This document shows positions 8,700 to 16,995 of a stretch of DNA of 64,000 nucleotides, one piece after another. This stretch comes from CAWCVR01 sp963799105 (lineage in GTDB: Bacteria > Acidobacteriota > Terriglobia > Bryobacterales > Bryobacteraceae). Below the pieces are notes generated by a model, which saw only the letters and a program-made list of their open reading frames with translations, was not told the origin of the DNA and did not search any database. The position numbers and the translations under genes were made by a program. How positions within the stretch are numbered: the stretch's first letter is position 1; every line of letters starts with the position of its first letter. The stretch covers positions 310,001 through 374,000 of the forward strand of contig CAWCVR010000002.1 in the NCBI GenBank assembly GCA_963799105.1, given 5' to 3'.

Positions 8700-9305
8700 A
8701 TGGACGAACGGGTTAACAGGGATGCAGGGGCTGGCGTGACGGCTCTCGATCCGGACGCCGAGTTGATGCTTCGGGTCAGGGACGGGGACGGCGTCAGCTT
8801 CGGTGTATTGCTGGACAAACATCGCCTGCCGGTGGTGCATTTCCTCTACCGGATGATTCAGAACCAGGCGGTGGCCGAGGAATTGGCCCAGGAGGTTTTT
8901 TTACGCGTCTACCGTTCGCGGGCGACCTACGAACCCACGGCGAAGTTTACGACATGGCTGTTCCGGATCGCGACGCACCTGGCGTTGAATTCGCTTCGCG
9001 ACGGAAAGCACGAACGGTTGCAGGAACGGCTCGACGACACGTCGTCCGATCTGCCCGCGCGGCAGGTGGCGGATGCCCGGCCCTCGGTCGAGCAGTCCAT
9101 GGTGTACCAGGCCAGGCTGGACGAAGTTCGCAGGGCGGTGGCGGCGCTGCCGGTAAAGCAGCGTGCCGCGGTTCTGATGCACAAGTATCGGGAGATGGAA
9201 TACTCGCAGATCGCCAAAGTGCTCGATTGTTCCGAATCTGCGGTAAAGTCGTTATTATTTCGGGCGTACGAGACATTGCGCGCCCGTTTGGCCCACATGG
9301 CCTAG
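8700..9305 (+). CDS. ECF-type RNA polymerase sigma factor
   Basis: 201 residues, sigma-70 family, ECF group. Region 2 is visible as VAEELAQEVFLRVYRSR with the -10 recognition helix FTTWLFRIATHLALN. Region 4 holds the helix-turn-helix YSQIAKVLDCSESAVKSLLF. It would direct RNA polymerase to a dedicated promoter set. It is followed 63 bases later by a zinc-finger membrane protein that is its probable anti-sigma factor, then by an exported DUF3106-like protein. This three-gene layout suggests envelope-stress sensing. The target promoters are not identifiable here. Confidence 0.94.
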   Translation: MDERVNRDAGAGVTALDPDAELMLRVRDGDGVSFGVLLDKHRLPVVHFLYRMIQNQAVAEELAQEVFLRVYRSRATYEPTAKFTTWLFRIATHLALNSLRDGKHERLQERLDDTSSDLPARQVADARPSVEQSMVYQARLDEVRRAVAALPVKQRAAVLMHKYREMEYSQIAKVLDCSESAVKSLLFRAYETLRARLAHMA

Positions 9306-9368
9306 AGTATCGGAGACGGCGGTATTTTTGATATTCTAGGCGGCTGGCCTGAGGGAAGAAGGATCGTT

Positions 9369-9860
9369 ATGAAGTGCCCATTGGAAGCGAAGCGGAACGA
9401 AGTTCTGCTGGACTACGGGTCCGGCAAGCTGGATGCCGGGGACGTGTCGCTTCTCGAAGGCCACTTGGAAAGCTGTCACGCCTGCCGCGACTTTGTCCAG
9501 GCGCAGCGCGCCGTCTGGGACGCTCTGGACGTTTGGGAGCCCGCTCCGGTGTCCGCCGATTTCAATCGCCGCCTGTACCAACGGCTCGACCGGCAGGTAT
9601 CGTGGTTCGATCGCATGATGCGGCCCTTCCAGCTATTCGGGTTGCGCCGCGTGGTCCCCATTGCCGCCAGCGCCGCCGTGATTCTGATGGCCGGACTATT
9701 GATCCAGCGAACCCCCACGCCGCCGCCCCAGCCGCAACACGATACCGCGCAGATGGAGGCCCTGCAGCCGGAGCAGGTGGTGCTGGCCTTGGATGAGATG
9801 GAGGCGCTGAGCCAGTTGAGCCGTCCGGTTCGCGCCGATAGCGCCGATTCGAAGATGTAG
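9369..9860 (+). CDS. Zinc-finger (zf-HC2) membrane anti-sigma factor
   Basis: 163 residues. The cytosolic N-terminus has the anti-sigma zinc motif HLESCHACRDF (HxxxCxxC). A single membrane helix follows (VVPIAASAAVILMAGLLI, about residues 93-110), then a short Pro/Gln-rich outer part. Proteins of this build hold an ECF sigma factor inactive at the membrane until a signal arrives. Its place directly after the sigma gene supports that role. The outer part is too short to suggest what is sensed. Confidence 0.9.
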   Translation: MKCPLEAKRNEVLLDYGSGKLDAGDVSLLEGHLESCHACRDFVQAQRAVWDALDVWEPAPVSADFNRRLYQRLDRQVSWFDRMMRPFQLFGLRRVVPIAASAAVILMAGLLIQRTPTPPPQPQHDTAQMEALQPEQVVLALDEMEALSQLSRPVRADSADSKM

Positions 9861-9875
9861 GAGACGCCGGCCGGA

Positions 9876-10496
9876 ATGAACTGCTTCCTCAAGTTCGCCG
9901 CGGCATCGGTTCTCGGGTTAGTCCCCGCCTGGTGCGGCCAGACCAAAGAGCCCGCGGCCGTTAAGGCCCCAGCCCGGCCTTCCGGCAAAGCCCCCGCCGT
10001 GCGAACGCCTGCCCCCAAAGCTCCCGCCGCCAGGGGAACCGCCGGCGGCGCTGGCAGGTCTTCCATGAAGGCGATGCCGGTGTTCCGGCAGGTGCCCGGC
10101 GCACAGGTCCAGCGCTTCTTGCGGCTGACCCCGCGGGAGCGCGAAATCGCCATCGACAAGATGCCGGTGGCCGCCCAGGATTCCATTCGCAGGAGGCTGG
10201 CGGCTTTCGACAACCTGCCGGCCGAGGAGCGGGATCGCCAATTGAAGCTCTACGCGGCGATTTCCGCGCTGCCAAAGGACAAACAGGATCTGGTCAATCA
10301 GCGCATCGGTGAATTCCAGCAACTTGGCCCGGAGCGCAAGCTGGGTATCCGCAGGGCCTACCAGTTGTTGAGCGGCAAGACCGAACCGGTGCGCCAGGCC
10401 ATCATCGACAGCCCGCAGTTCAAGGAGCGCTTCACTCCCATGGAACAGCGGATTGTGATCGACCTGGTCAAGTATTATCCCAACCCGGAGATGTAA
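9876..10496 (+). CDS. Exported DUF3106-like protein
   Basis: 206 residues. A signal peptide (MNCFLKFAAASVLGLVPAWC) leads into a Pro/Ala/Lys-rich linker of ~45 residues and then a charged helical domain with repeated patterns of the LTPREREIAIDKMP and LPAEERDRQLKLY type. The pattern matches DUF3106-like proteins, often encoded beside ECF sigma/anti-sigma pairs in Acidobacteria. It lies 15 bases after the anti-sigma gene and probably belongs to the same operon. A periplasmic sensor or partner role is a guess; no catalytic motif is visible. Confidence 0.8.
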   Translation: MNCFLKFAAASVLGLVPAWCGQTKEPAAVKAPARPSGKAPAVRTPAPKAPAARGTAGGAGRSSMKAMPVFRQVPGAQVQRFLRLTPREREIAIDKMPVAAQDSIRRRLAAFDNLPAEERDRQLKLYAAISALPKDKQDLVNQRIGEFQQLGPERKLGIRRAYQLLSGKTEPVRQAIIDSPQFKERFTPMEQRIVIDLVKYYPNPEM

Positions 10497-10666
10497 CCGG
10501 GAATCGTGCGGTCCGCCCGCGAACATTTCCCGCCTATCCGGTAAGCACCGCTATCCCCAAAAAGTATTGAATTCGCCGGGGAATTCTGATACCTTTCTGA
10601 GACCCATGAGGCGCCGTGGTCCGGAGCACTTGGGGCCGCGGCGGAGGAGTTTCGGGAGGAGAACCG

Positions 10667-11032
10667 ATGAACCAGCACGCGCAGGTGGCGAAGGACTACG
10701 AATCCTACCGGTTGGAACTCCAGGATACGCGGGATCGTGTGTTGGAGAACCTGGGCGCACGGTGCGACACGCTGGCGGGGATGGACCACGTGGCGGAAGA
10801 CGACCGGGCGCAGATCTCCCACGACGAATTCATCTCGCTGCAGCGCAACAGCCGGGACTACCGGCAACTCCGCCTGGTGGACGAAGCTCTGCACCGGCTC
10901 GACAGCGGCGCCTACGGCGCATGCCAGGCCTGCGGCCGGGCCATCGCGGTGAAACGCCTGCGGGCGCTTCCCTGGGCACGCTACTGCCTGACCTGCCAGG
11001 ACACCGTCGCCGAAGGAATGGACGGGGAGTGA
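10667..11032 (+). CDS. DksA/TraR-type zinc-finger protein
   Basis: 121 residues. An N-terminal coiled-coil is followed by a four-cysteine zinc ribbon, CQACGR...YCLTCQD, as in DksA/TraR proteins that bind the RNA polymerase secondary channel. The ATG at 10667 is preceded by GGGAGGAG at good spacing; the frame stays open upstream to 10616 but without a better start. The acidic tip residues of true DksA are not obvious, so the effect on transcription is uncertain. The gene stands alone between the sigma cluster and a two-component pair. Confidence 0.87.
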   Translation: MNQHAQVAKDYESYRLELQDTRDRVLENLGARCDTLAGMDHVAEDDRAQISHDEFISLQRNSRDYRQLRLVDEALHRLDSGAYGACQACGRAIAVKRLRALPWARYCLTCQDTVAEGMDGE

Positions 11033-11148
11033 CGCACCGCGCCATCGGTCCGGTACCGGCCCCGTTCCTGCCGGCGGATTCACCTGAGCGTCAGGATTTC
11101 TGAGAGAACGCGGCCCCGGATCGCACCCAATCAAAAGGTACTCCGGCT

Positions 11149-12615
11149 ATGAACGTGCCCCTTTTCACTCCCTCTGCGCGCCGCCACGCCAGGCTGATGC
11201 TGCGGGCCATTCGCCCACTGGCCGATGGCCTCGACCGGCGCTTCCGCGGGGCGCTCGGCCGCACCTGCGACGACCCCACACGCCGCGCCCTGCTGGCCTG
11301 CGCTCCCACGGCCGCGGCCCGGCTGCGCTCGCTCGAACAGTTCGTGGAGCAGGTGGAGTACAACGGGCGCCGCCTGGCCAAGCTGAATCTGTCGCCGGCC
11401 GGCGTCGGCGAGGCGCTGGACCGCTTCGACAGCCTTCTGGCGGCGGGCATCGCCAATCGGTTCCAACCGGCGCGGGAACAACTGCGCCTGGCCACGCTGT
11501 TCACGCTGAACGAGGCCTTCTACGGGGTTCGAGAAGCCGAAACCCAGGCGTTCTTCGGTCTCTATCGGGCGGAAACGGAAGCCCGGAACCTGGAGGACCT
11601 GCTGCGGCGATTCGTCGGCATTCTGACTCAGGCCTTTCGGGCGCGCGCCGGGCGGCTGATCCTGCAGGAGGGCGGCCGTGACCGGAAGCTGTCGCGGCCG
11701 CTCTATATCGAACGCGGCGAGGCGGACGAACGGCTGGTTGCCGACACGTCCATGCGCGGCCGCCACGCATCCTATTGGTCATACCCGTTGGGCGAGGCGG
11801 GGTCGATTCAATTCGGATTCGCGGCGCCGTATCCATGGTTGCCGCGCGAACTGACGTTGCTCGGCGCCGTTGCCGGGCGTTGCGGGGAGGCCATCGAGCG
11901 CTCCCGGCTGCGGGACGAGGTGCGGCGCCTGGAGGCGGAATCGCGGCATGCCGAGCGGGAAGAGCGGCGCCGCATCGGACGGGAACTGCACGATGAGGCC
12001 GGCCAGTCGCTCCTGCTGCTGCGGTTGAAGCTGGAGATGATGGAGCGCGGCGCGCCTCCCGGCATGCGTTCGGGCCTGGCCGAGACGCGCGGCATAGCCG
12101 AACGGACGGTGCTGGAATTGCGGCGGATCATCGCCGCGCTCAGTCCCGCGGTTCTCGAACGGCTGGGCCTGAAAGCGGCGCTGCGTCAACTGGCGGCGCG
12201 GTTTGGCAAGATGCATCCGGCGCAGGTGCATCTGCGAATTGCGGCGAATTCCGATGGCATCCCCAGGCAGGTCCAGGAGGCGATCTACCGGGTTGCGCAG
12301 GAGTGCTTACAGAATGTCGCCAAACATTCCAGGGCCACCCAGGTAAACCTTTTCCTGCAATCCGCCGATAAGAGAATCAGGCTGGGCGTTCGCGACAACG
12401 GAGCCGGCATGTGCGAGAAGCGGGAGGCCAGCAAGCCCCCGACTTTCGGACTGGCGGGCATGCGCGAGCGGGCAGCCCTTCTCGGTGGAACGCTGGCGAT
12501 ACGCAGTGAGCCGGGGAAAGGGGTCGCGGTCACGCTGGATTTGCCTCGCAACCCGGCGTGGGCGAGACAGAATGGGATGGCAGGGAATGGCGAAGATTCG
12601 CGTACTTTTGACTGA
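11149..12615 (+). CDS. Soluble NarL-type sensor histidine kinase
   Basis: 488 residues without a membrane segment, so a cytosolic sensor. The first ~170 residues are helical and unrecognised. Next comes a GAF-like region (LTQAFRARAGRLILQ to LLGAVAGRCGEAIE), then a HisKA_3 dimerisation domain with phosphorylated His281 in GRELHDEAGQSLLLL. The HATPase domain has an N box in ECLQNVAKHS, a G1 box in RDNGAGM and GLAGMRERA. It overlaps its response regulator by 29 bases and they form a classic pair. The ligand is unknown. Confidence 0.93.
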   Translation: MNVPLFTPSARRHARLMLRAIRPLADGLDRRFRGALGRTCDDPTRRALLACAPTAAARLRSLEQFVEQVEYNGRRLAKLNLSPAGVGEALDRFDSLLAAGIANRFQPAREQLRLATLFTLNEAFYGVREAETQAFFGLYRAETEARNLEDLLRRFVGILTQAFRARAGRLILQEGGRDRKLSRPLYIERGEADERLVADTSMRGRHASYWSYPLGEAGSIQFGFAAPYPWLPRELTLLGAVAGRCGEAIERSRLRDEVRRLEAESRHAEREERRRIGRELHDEAGQSLLLLRLKLEMMERGAPPGMRSGLAETRGIAERTVLELRRIIAALSPAVLERLGLKAALRQLAARFGKMHPAQVHLRIAANSDGIPRQVQEAIYRVAQECLQNVAKHSRATQVNLFLQSADKRIRLGVRDNGAGMCEKREASKPPTFGLAGMRERAALLGGTLAIRSEPGKGVAVTLDLPRNPAWARQNGMAGNGEDSRTFD

Positions 12616-13255
12616 CGATCACACTCTTTTCCGGCAGGGAATCCGAACCCTACTGGCGGCCGAGCCGGACATGGAGGTTTCGGGCGAGGCGGGCAACGCC
12701 TCGGATGCCGTTTCCGTGGCGAGGCAGGTTCGTCCGGACGTGGTGCTGATGGACATCGGGATGGCAGGCATGAGCAGCTTCGAAGCGACTCGCCTGATCC
12801 GCAAGGACCGTCCCGAAACCCGCGTCGTCTTCCTGTCCATGTACGACGACGAAGACTACCTGGCGGAATGCGTCAACATGGGGGCCAGCGGGTACATTCT
12901 GAAAGAGAGTCCAGCCGACCAATTGTTGACGGCCATTCGCGAAGTACACCGCGGCGGGAGCTTTCTCAGCCCGCGCCTGCTGACGCGCCTGGTGGACGGC
13001 TTCCGGCAGCAAGGCGCCGGTCCGCGGCAGCCGCGTTTCGGTACCCTGACCAAGAGGGAACGGGAAATCCTCAAAATGCTGGCCGAGGGCAGGTCGGTCA
13101 AGGAGATCGCCACCGGCTTCGAACTCAGCGTCAAGACGGTGGAGGCCCACAAATTCAACCTGATGCGCAAACTGGACATCCATAATAAGGCACAGTTGGT
13201 GCAGTACGCCATCCAGAAGAAGATCATCCGGTTGCAGGAGCCGGTCTTGAATTAA
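12587..13255 (+). CDS. NarL/FixJ-family response regulator
   Basis: 222 residues. The receiver domain has acidic residues DD at 10-11, phospho-acceptor Asp56 in VLMDIGM and Lys in ILKES. The C-terminal LuxR-type helix-turn-helix is LTKREREILKMLAEGRSVKE to SVKTVEAHKFNLMRKL. The ATG at 12587 gives the standard N-terminus MAKIRVLLTDDH and overlaps the end of the kinase gene. It is the output of that kinase; target genes cannot be read from the window. Confidence 0.95.
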   Translation: MAKIRVLLTDDHTLFRQGIRTLLAAEPDMEVSGEAGNASDAVSVARQVRPDVVLMDIGMAGMSSFEATRLIRKDRPETRVVFLSMYDDEDYLAECVNMGASGYILKESPADQLLTAIREVHRGGSFLSPRLLTRLVDGFRQQGAGPRQPRFGTLTKREREILKMLAEGRSVKEIATGFELSVKTVEAHKFNLMRKLDIHNKAQLVQYAIQKKIIRLQEPVLN

Positions 13256-13303
13256 TGCAATAACCGCGAGACCGCGGCAACGCCAAACCACACGGCCGGA
13301 AAC

Positions 13304-14488
13304 CTAAGGCTGCTTCTTCGGTTCTCCCTGCTGAAGCACAAAATCGGGCTGGTTCCCGGCGACGCGAATTCGCCCATCCTCCGCGAAATCGATCCGGACC
13401 ATGCCGGGCTTCTCTCGCCACTGCGCCTGGTCGTCGTTGCCGAAAATCGTGCACCACCACTGCCCGTCCTTGTCCTTGAAGTAATTCCCCCCGCCGCCGC
13501 CGGGCACCGCTTCGTGCCATTGCTTGTACGGCCCGTAGATGCGATACGAGATCGCCGCCACACTGCTGTATCGGCCCTTGTAGAAACCCGCGCCGGTGAG
13601 GTAATACTTTCCGTCGCGTTTGAAGATGGACGCGCCCTCGTTCGCTACCTCGTCCCGCGTCCAACTCCCATCGGCCGGTTTCTCGATCTCCACCCGGTGG
13701 CCCTCGTCCGTGAAACCGCTGAAATCGTCCTTCATCCGGTAAATGGTGCCGCCGCGTCCCCAGGTGAAGTACACCTTTCCGCCGTCGTCCTGGAACAGCG
13801 TCGGGTCGATGCCCCCGGTCGCGCGGACATCGGGTTTGAACGCACTCACGTACGGGCCTTCCGGTTTGCCGGACTGGCTCACCAGGACCGCGGTTCCCGC
13901 ACCGCTGGCGAATGACAGGGTGATGAAATACTTCTTGCCGATGTAGTGGATTTCCGGCGCCCAGACCGCCCGCACCGGTAAGTCCCTCGTCTTGCCCCAG
14001 ACCTTCTGCCACGGGGAAGCATCCTTCTCGAAGGTCCAAACCAATCCCAAATAGCGCCAGCTTCTCAGGTCGTCCGACCGCCATAACTCGACGCCGTCAT
14101 TGCGGTCCCAGATGTTATCGCCGGACGAGCCGGTCATGTAGTACTTGCCGTCGCCGCCGATGCGGACGATCGTATCCCGGAGATGTAAGTCCCAGACGGG
14201 GCGGAGGGATGGCAGCAAACCCTGCCTCACCACCGAGCCGCTGAACGCTTCCGGCTTCAACGGATGCCAGCCGGGCTTGGTTTCTTCGCCGCTGTACATC
14301 ACCCCCTCGCGGCCCGACCGGTAGCCGCCATAGCCGGCGCCTTTGACGGGCTTCCCCGGTCCACTGACGCCGGAGTAGAATGCAGCGTCATTGGTAAACG
14401 GCGGCGGCACGGCCGTTTGCCCCAGGAGCGAGAGTCCGAAGCCTGCGGCACAGGCTGCGGCAACCGCGGGGACGATCGCAGTCTTCAT
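13304..14488 (-). CDS. Exported glycoside hydrolase, GH43-like five-bladed propeller
   Basis: 394 residues with a signal peptide (MKTAIVPAVAAACAAGFGLS). The mature protein shows GH43-type repeats: RDTIVRIGGDGKYYMTG (candidate catalytic Asp), AVWAPEIHYIGKKYF, GGIDPTLFQDDGGKVYFTW and NEGASIFKRDGKYYLTG (candidate acid Glu). Such enzymes usually cut arabinan, xylan or related side chains outside the cell. Start is ATG 14488; an upstream in-frame ATG at 14521 would put extra residues before the signal. The gene stands alone, converging on the response regulator with a 48-base gap. Confidence 0.85.
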   Translation of the reverse strand: MKTAIVPAVAAACAAGFGLSLLGQTAVPPPFTNDAAFYSGVSGPGKPVKGAGYGGYRSGREGVMYSGEETKPGWHPLKPEAFSGSVVRQGLLPSLRPVWDLHLRDTIVRIGGDGKYYMTGSSGDNIWDRNDGVELWRSDDLRSWRYLGLVWTFEKDASPWQKVWGKTRDLPVRAVWAPEIHYIGKKYFITLSFASGAGTAVLVSQSGKPEGPYVSAFKPDVRATGGIDPTLFQDDGGKVYFTWGRGGTIYRMKDDFSGFTDEGHRVEIEKPADGSWTRDEVANEGASIFKRDGKYYLTGAGFYKGRYSSVAAISYRIYGPYKQWHEAVPGGGGGNYFKDKDGQWWCTIFGNDDQAQWREKPGMVRIDFAEDGRIRVAGNQPDFVLQQGEPKKQP

Positions 14489-14616
14489 CGAATTCAGTAT
14501 CCCACGCCGCGCTGGGAACACCGCCGGAGGCGGCCCAGTCTGCCGCCCCGGCAGCGCTTCCGGCTCCCGCGACAGTGAACCCGGAGGAAATCGAAAAGGG
14601 GTGTCACGGCAAAGCG

Positions 14617-14842
14617 GAAAGTTCCGCTTTCAGAAGAGTTTCGGATCTCGTTGTCCGGTTTCCGTTCGCTGCCATTCCCTCAATCGACATCGTCTTGCAT
14701 CGCGCCCACCCGTCAAGGCTGCCCTTCGGCGCGCAACCCCGGCGCGGCCCTGACGGGACCCGGTCGCGACGCAGGGAGGCCCACTCAGAAATGAGGAAAT
14801 GGCAGCCTGCGCTTTGGCGCCTGCGCTGAAAGCGGAACTTTC
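14617..14842. repeat. 226-bp element of three nested inverted repeats
   Basis: Three arm pairs nest inside one another. Outer: GAAAGTTCCGCTTTCAG (14617-14633) with its exact complement at 14826-14842. Middle: GCTGCCATTCCCTCA (14668-14682) with 14792-14806, 14 of 15 matching. Inner: CCCGTCAAGGC (14709-14719) with 14747-14757, 10 of 11 matching. The outer left arm is itself part of a small dyad (AAAGCGGAA/TTCCGCTTT). No gene lies inside. It could be a miniature transposon or a structured RNA. Flanking AATCGAAAAG direct repeats lie at about 14589 and 14862. Confidence 0.7.
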
Positions 14843-14991
14843 TACTTCGCTCCGACAGGGAATCGAAAAGCAGCGATTCCGCAACCAAGTTCTTTAGGTC
14901 GCCAAATCATTTGATTCCATTGATGTTTTAGCCCTGAGCCGAGCGGAGAGCAAATTCGTATTGCATTCTTGCTCTTGCTTTCCGTCCATAT

Positions 14992-15013
14992 CTTGTATGA
15001 TATATGATACAAG
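14992..15013. promoter_or_regulatory. 22-bp near-palindrome before the first DUF6788 gene
   Basis: CTTGTAT-GATATATG-ATACAAG has perfect 7-base arms and sits two bases before the ATG of the DUF6788 gene. A 22-base segment with the same outer bases (CTTGTA...CAAG) directly precedes the other DUF6788 gene at 56516-56537, which suggests a shared element-specific signal. Confidence 0.4.
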
Positions 15014-15015
15014 AC

Positions 15016-15351
15016 ATGGCCGAGCCCTTCATCCGCGCCAAACTCTCTGCCGCCGAACGCAAGTTCCGTTCCCGCATTGCCCAACTGGCCTCTGGCCAAT
15101 GGTTCCTTCGTGGCACTCTTTCCGAACGCTCCAGCAAGTGCGGCAAACCCAACTGCCATTGCGCCAAGGGCGAGTTGCACCAGTCGGTGTACCTGGTACA
15201 GAGTCATGCCGGCAAGCTACGCCAGATTTGCGTCCCCAAGCCATGGCGGGAGCGCGTCCGCCAAGCCGTGAGTGACTACCAGGATATGCAGCGGCTCATT
15301 GAGGAAGTCTCCGAACTGGAATGGAAACGTCTCCAGGAGAGGAAGCCCTAA
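15016..15351 (+). CDS. DUF6788-family transposon accessory protein
   Basis: 111 residues, start ATG 15016. The zinc-like motif SSKCGKPNCHCAKG matches HTRCGKPTCHCAKG in the intact element at 56.5 kb, where the same small gene precedes a DDE transposase. The family is regularly found as the first ORF of such insertion sequences; its task is unknown and DNA binding is plausible. Here the following transposase is cut short, so the gene is an orphan in a dead element. Confidence 0.8.
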   Translation: MAEPFIRAKLSAAERKFRSRIAQLASGQWFLRGTLSERSSKCGKPNCHCAKGELHQSVYLVQSHAGKLRQICVPKPWRERVRQAVSDYQDMQRLIEEVSELEWKRLQERKP

Positions 15352-15352
15352 C

Positions 15353-15712
15353 TTGCTTCGGCGTCTGGTTGCATACTCGGAAAAGGTGTGCCATCTCTCC
15401 GCCGTGCTCATTGCCTCCATCACCGACCGCAGGCCGGAGCCGCGCATCTCCACGGCCACGGTAGCCGAAGCTGCCATGGTCTTGTTCTGGGCGCGGATGG
15501 GAAGCCTCAACGCTTTGGAGATGTCCGGCGCGTCCCGGTTCTGGAAGCGTTGGCTGGGCCATCCCATGCCCAGCGCCGAAACCATGGGAGACGTACACTC
15601 CAAGATGGATGCGGGCACGTTGCGGGAAGCGATCCACCAAGTATACGGACGCCTGAAAAGCAATAAGGCATTGCCGGACAATGGGGGCATCTCCTTGGCC
15701 ATCGTGGACGGC
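15353..15712 (+). pseudogene. Truncated DDE transposase of a DUF6788-type element
   Basis: Starting with a TTG just after the DUF6788 stop, the frame encodes ~120 residues related to the N-terminal part of the transposase at 56.9 kb. It has the same block order, with a helical region followed by SLAIVDGQ, which holds the first catalytic Asp. The similarity stops there and the sequence switches at about 15712 to an integrase gene on the other strand. The other catalytic residues are missing, so the element cannot move by itself. Confidence 0.75.
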
Positions 15713-16063
15713 CAGCCGAGCGGTCTGGTAGCCTTTCACCACCGGCGGCGTGATCTCCACAACCAACTTCTTGCCGAGGTGGTCTGTTACGTGCCCGAGG
15801 GCGTAGGCCGCGAACGCGGGCGATTCGTGCTTGGCCTTGTATTCGACAAGGAACTCGTATGCCGCCTGCTGGATCGTCTTCCGCCTTTGTTCGCGGGCTT
15901 CCTCTTCGATGACTTGGCTGTAGCTCTTCTCCAACCGCTTGCGCTGGCGGCGCTCCTCCTGAATCGCCTGTGGCTTGTTGGCAGTGCCGGCGGAGCCACG
16001 GTGCCGACGCCCGTCCAGGAAGAATTCGTAGTGGTAGAACCTGCCGCTTTTGAAAACAGTCAT
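15713..16063 (-). pseudogene. Tyrosine integrase, N-terminal fragment
   Basis: From ATG 16063 the frame reads as the start of a phage/island integrase: an Arm-type DNA-binding segment (GRFYHYEFFLDGRRHRGSAG), a basic linker and a core-binding SAM-like domain ending in VVKGYQTARL. It then runs into the truncated transposase at 15713, so the catalytic domain with the R-H-R-H-Y residues is gone. An excisionase-like gene lies just upstream at 16113-16406. The pair marks an old integrated element. Confidence 0.75.
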
Positions 16064-16112
16064 GCCGGGGACTTTTGCCTCGACCCCATGGAGGTCCAGC
16101 GTTGCGTGACAG

Positions 16113-16406
16113 TCAAGTCGAAACTTTACGCGGTCGGCCAGGTCCGGGCCGCGTGTGATCAGCAGGCCTCTCAGCGCCATTGCCGCCGTCCAGTTGCGAT
16201 TCCAGAAACGCCGCAATATCTCCGAACCTGTAACGAACCGTCGTTCCGTTGATCCGCCGGAACGGACAGCCGATATTCAACCACCGTTCGTTCTGAATCG
16301 CCTTCACGCTGCACGCGCGGATGGCCGCGTATACGTGCTGATCGACCCAAGCCCATGGAACTGCGGGCACCTGCGTCAAATCGACAAGCCGGGGAGCGCT
16401 GCTCAT
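16113..16406 (-). CDS. Excisionase-like helix-turn-helix protein
   Basis: 97 residues. The segment YAAIRACSVKAIQNERWLN to GTTVRYRFGDIAAFLES has the layout of small winged-helix proteins of the AlpA/Xis/MerR type that bind DNA next to integrases. Its stop is 50 bases upstream of the integrase fragment on the same strand, the usual xis-int order. With the integrase broken it may no longer have a purpose. The C-terminus is basic and Pro/Gly-rich (RPGPGRPRKVST). Confidence 0.7.
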   Translation of the reverse strand: MSSAPRLVDLTQVPAVPWAWVDQHVYAAIRACSVKAIQNERWLNIGCPFRRINGTTVRYRFGDIAAFLESQLDGGNGAERPADHTRPGPGRPRKVST

Positions 16407-16453
16407 CTCCCCGTCAAGCTAACTATGCGCTAGTCAAGGCCCAATCTGCCGCA

Positions 16454-16585
16454 ATGCCAGCGGCATGGGACAATGGGATTGCATCTCGATTCATGCCCAG
16501 GCGATACGAAGCACTGGTCAACGGCAGCGCCGGCAGGCCGGTCCGATGGGTCCCCGGCGAGGGTTGGGTGGAGGGAAGCAGTTAA
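16454..16585 (+). CDS. Possible small antitoxin partner of the MazF-like gene
   Basis: 43 residues, MPAAWDNGIASRFMPRRYEA onward, ending GWVEGSS. It lies directly before and overlaps the MazF-like frame, the position an antitoxin would take. No known antitoxin fold is recognisable and it is very short, so this rests mainly on position. Confidence 0.35.
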   Translation: MPAAWDNGIASRFMPRRYEALVNGSAGRPVRWVPGEGWVEGSS

Positions 16586-16950
16586 CGCGCGGCCGTGGGG
16601 CGGTTGTGGTTGTCGAAATTGATCCCACATTCGGTCACGAGCAGCGTGGCGTAAGGCCGTGCGTCGTGGTTAGCGCCCCGGACGTCATCGGCGATCGGCG
16701 CCTTTCGCTCGTGTGCGTGGTGCCGGTGACGGGGACTCCGGGCGAAGGGCTGCTGTATCCGCCACTCGCGCCCGGTGAGAGCGGCCTCGCCAGGAGGTCT
16801 TTCGCACTGATCGACCAGCTTCGATCCATCGACAAGCGGCGGGTCCGGCGCGTGTTTGGAGAATTGGCACGCGAAGAGATGGCTGCCATCGACGAGGGAT
16901 TGGCGGTCTTCCTCGGCCTGGGCGGCCGGCTTTCATCATCCGCCTCTTGA
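16564..16950 (+). CDS. MazF/PemK-like mRNA interferase, start codon unclear
   Basis: The core VVVVEIDPTFGHEQRGVRPC, then VVSAPDVIGDRRLSLVCVVP and SFALIDQLRSIDKRRV, is the MazF/PemK toxin fold, which cleaves mRNA. Homologues normally begin about seven residues before this core, but that position here is TTA (16582). The nearest in-frame alternatives are TTG 16564, GTG 16606 and ATG 16465, none with well-placed ribosome-binding bases. The toxin may be silenced or start unusually. Coordinates use TTG 16564. Confidence 0.7.
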   Translation: MGGGKQLTRGRGAVVVVEIDPTFGHEQRGVRPCVVVSAPDVIGDRRLSLVCVVPVTGTPGEGLLYPPLAPGESGLARRSFALIDQLRSIDKRRVRRVFGELAREEMAAIDEGLAVFLGLGGRLSSSAS

Positions 16951-16995
16951 CTTCCTCCCTATTCCGGTCTATACCTAGTACGGACAGGGAAGAAC

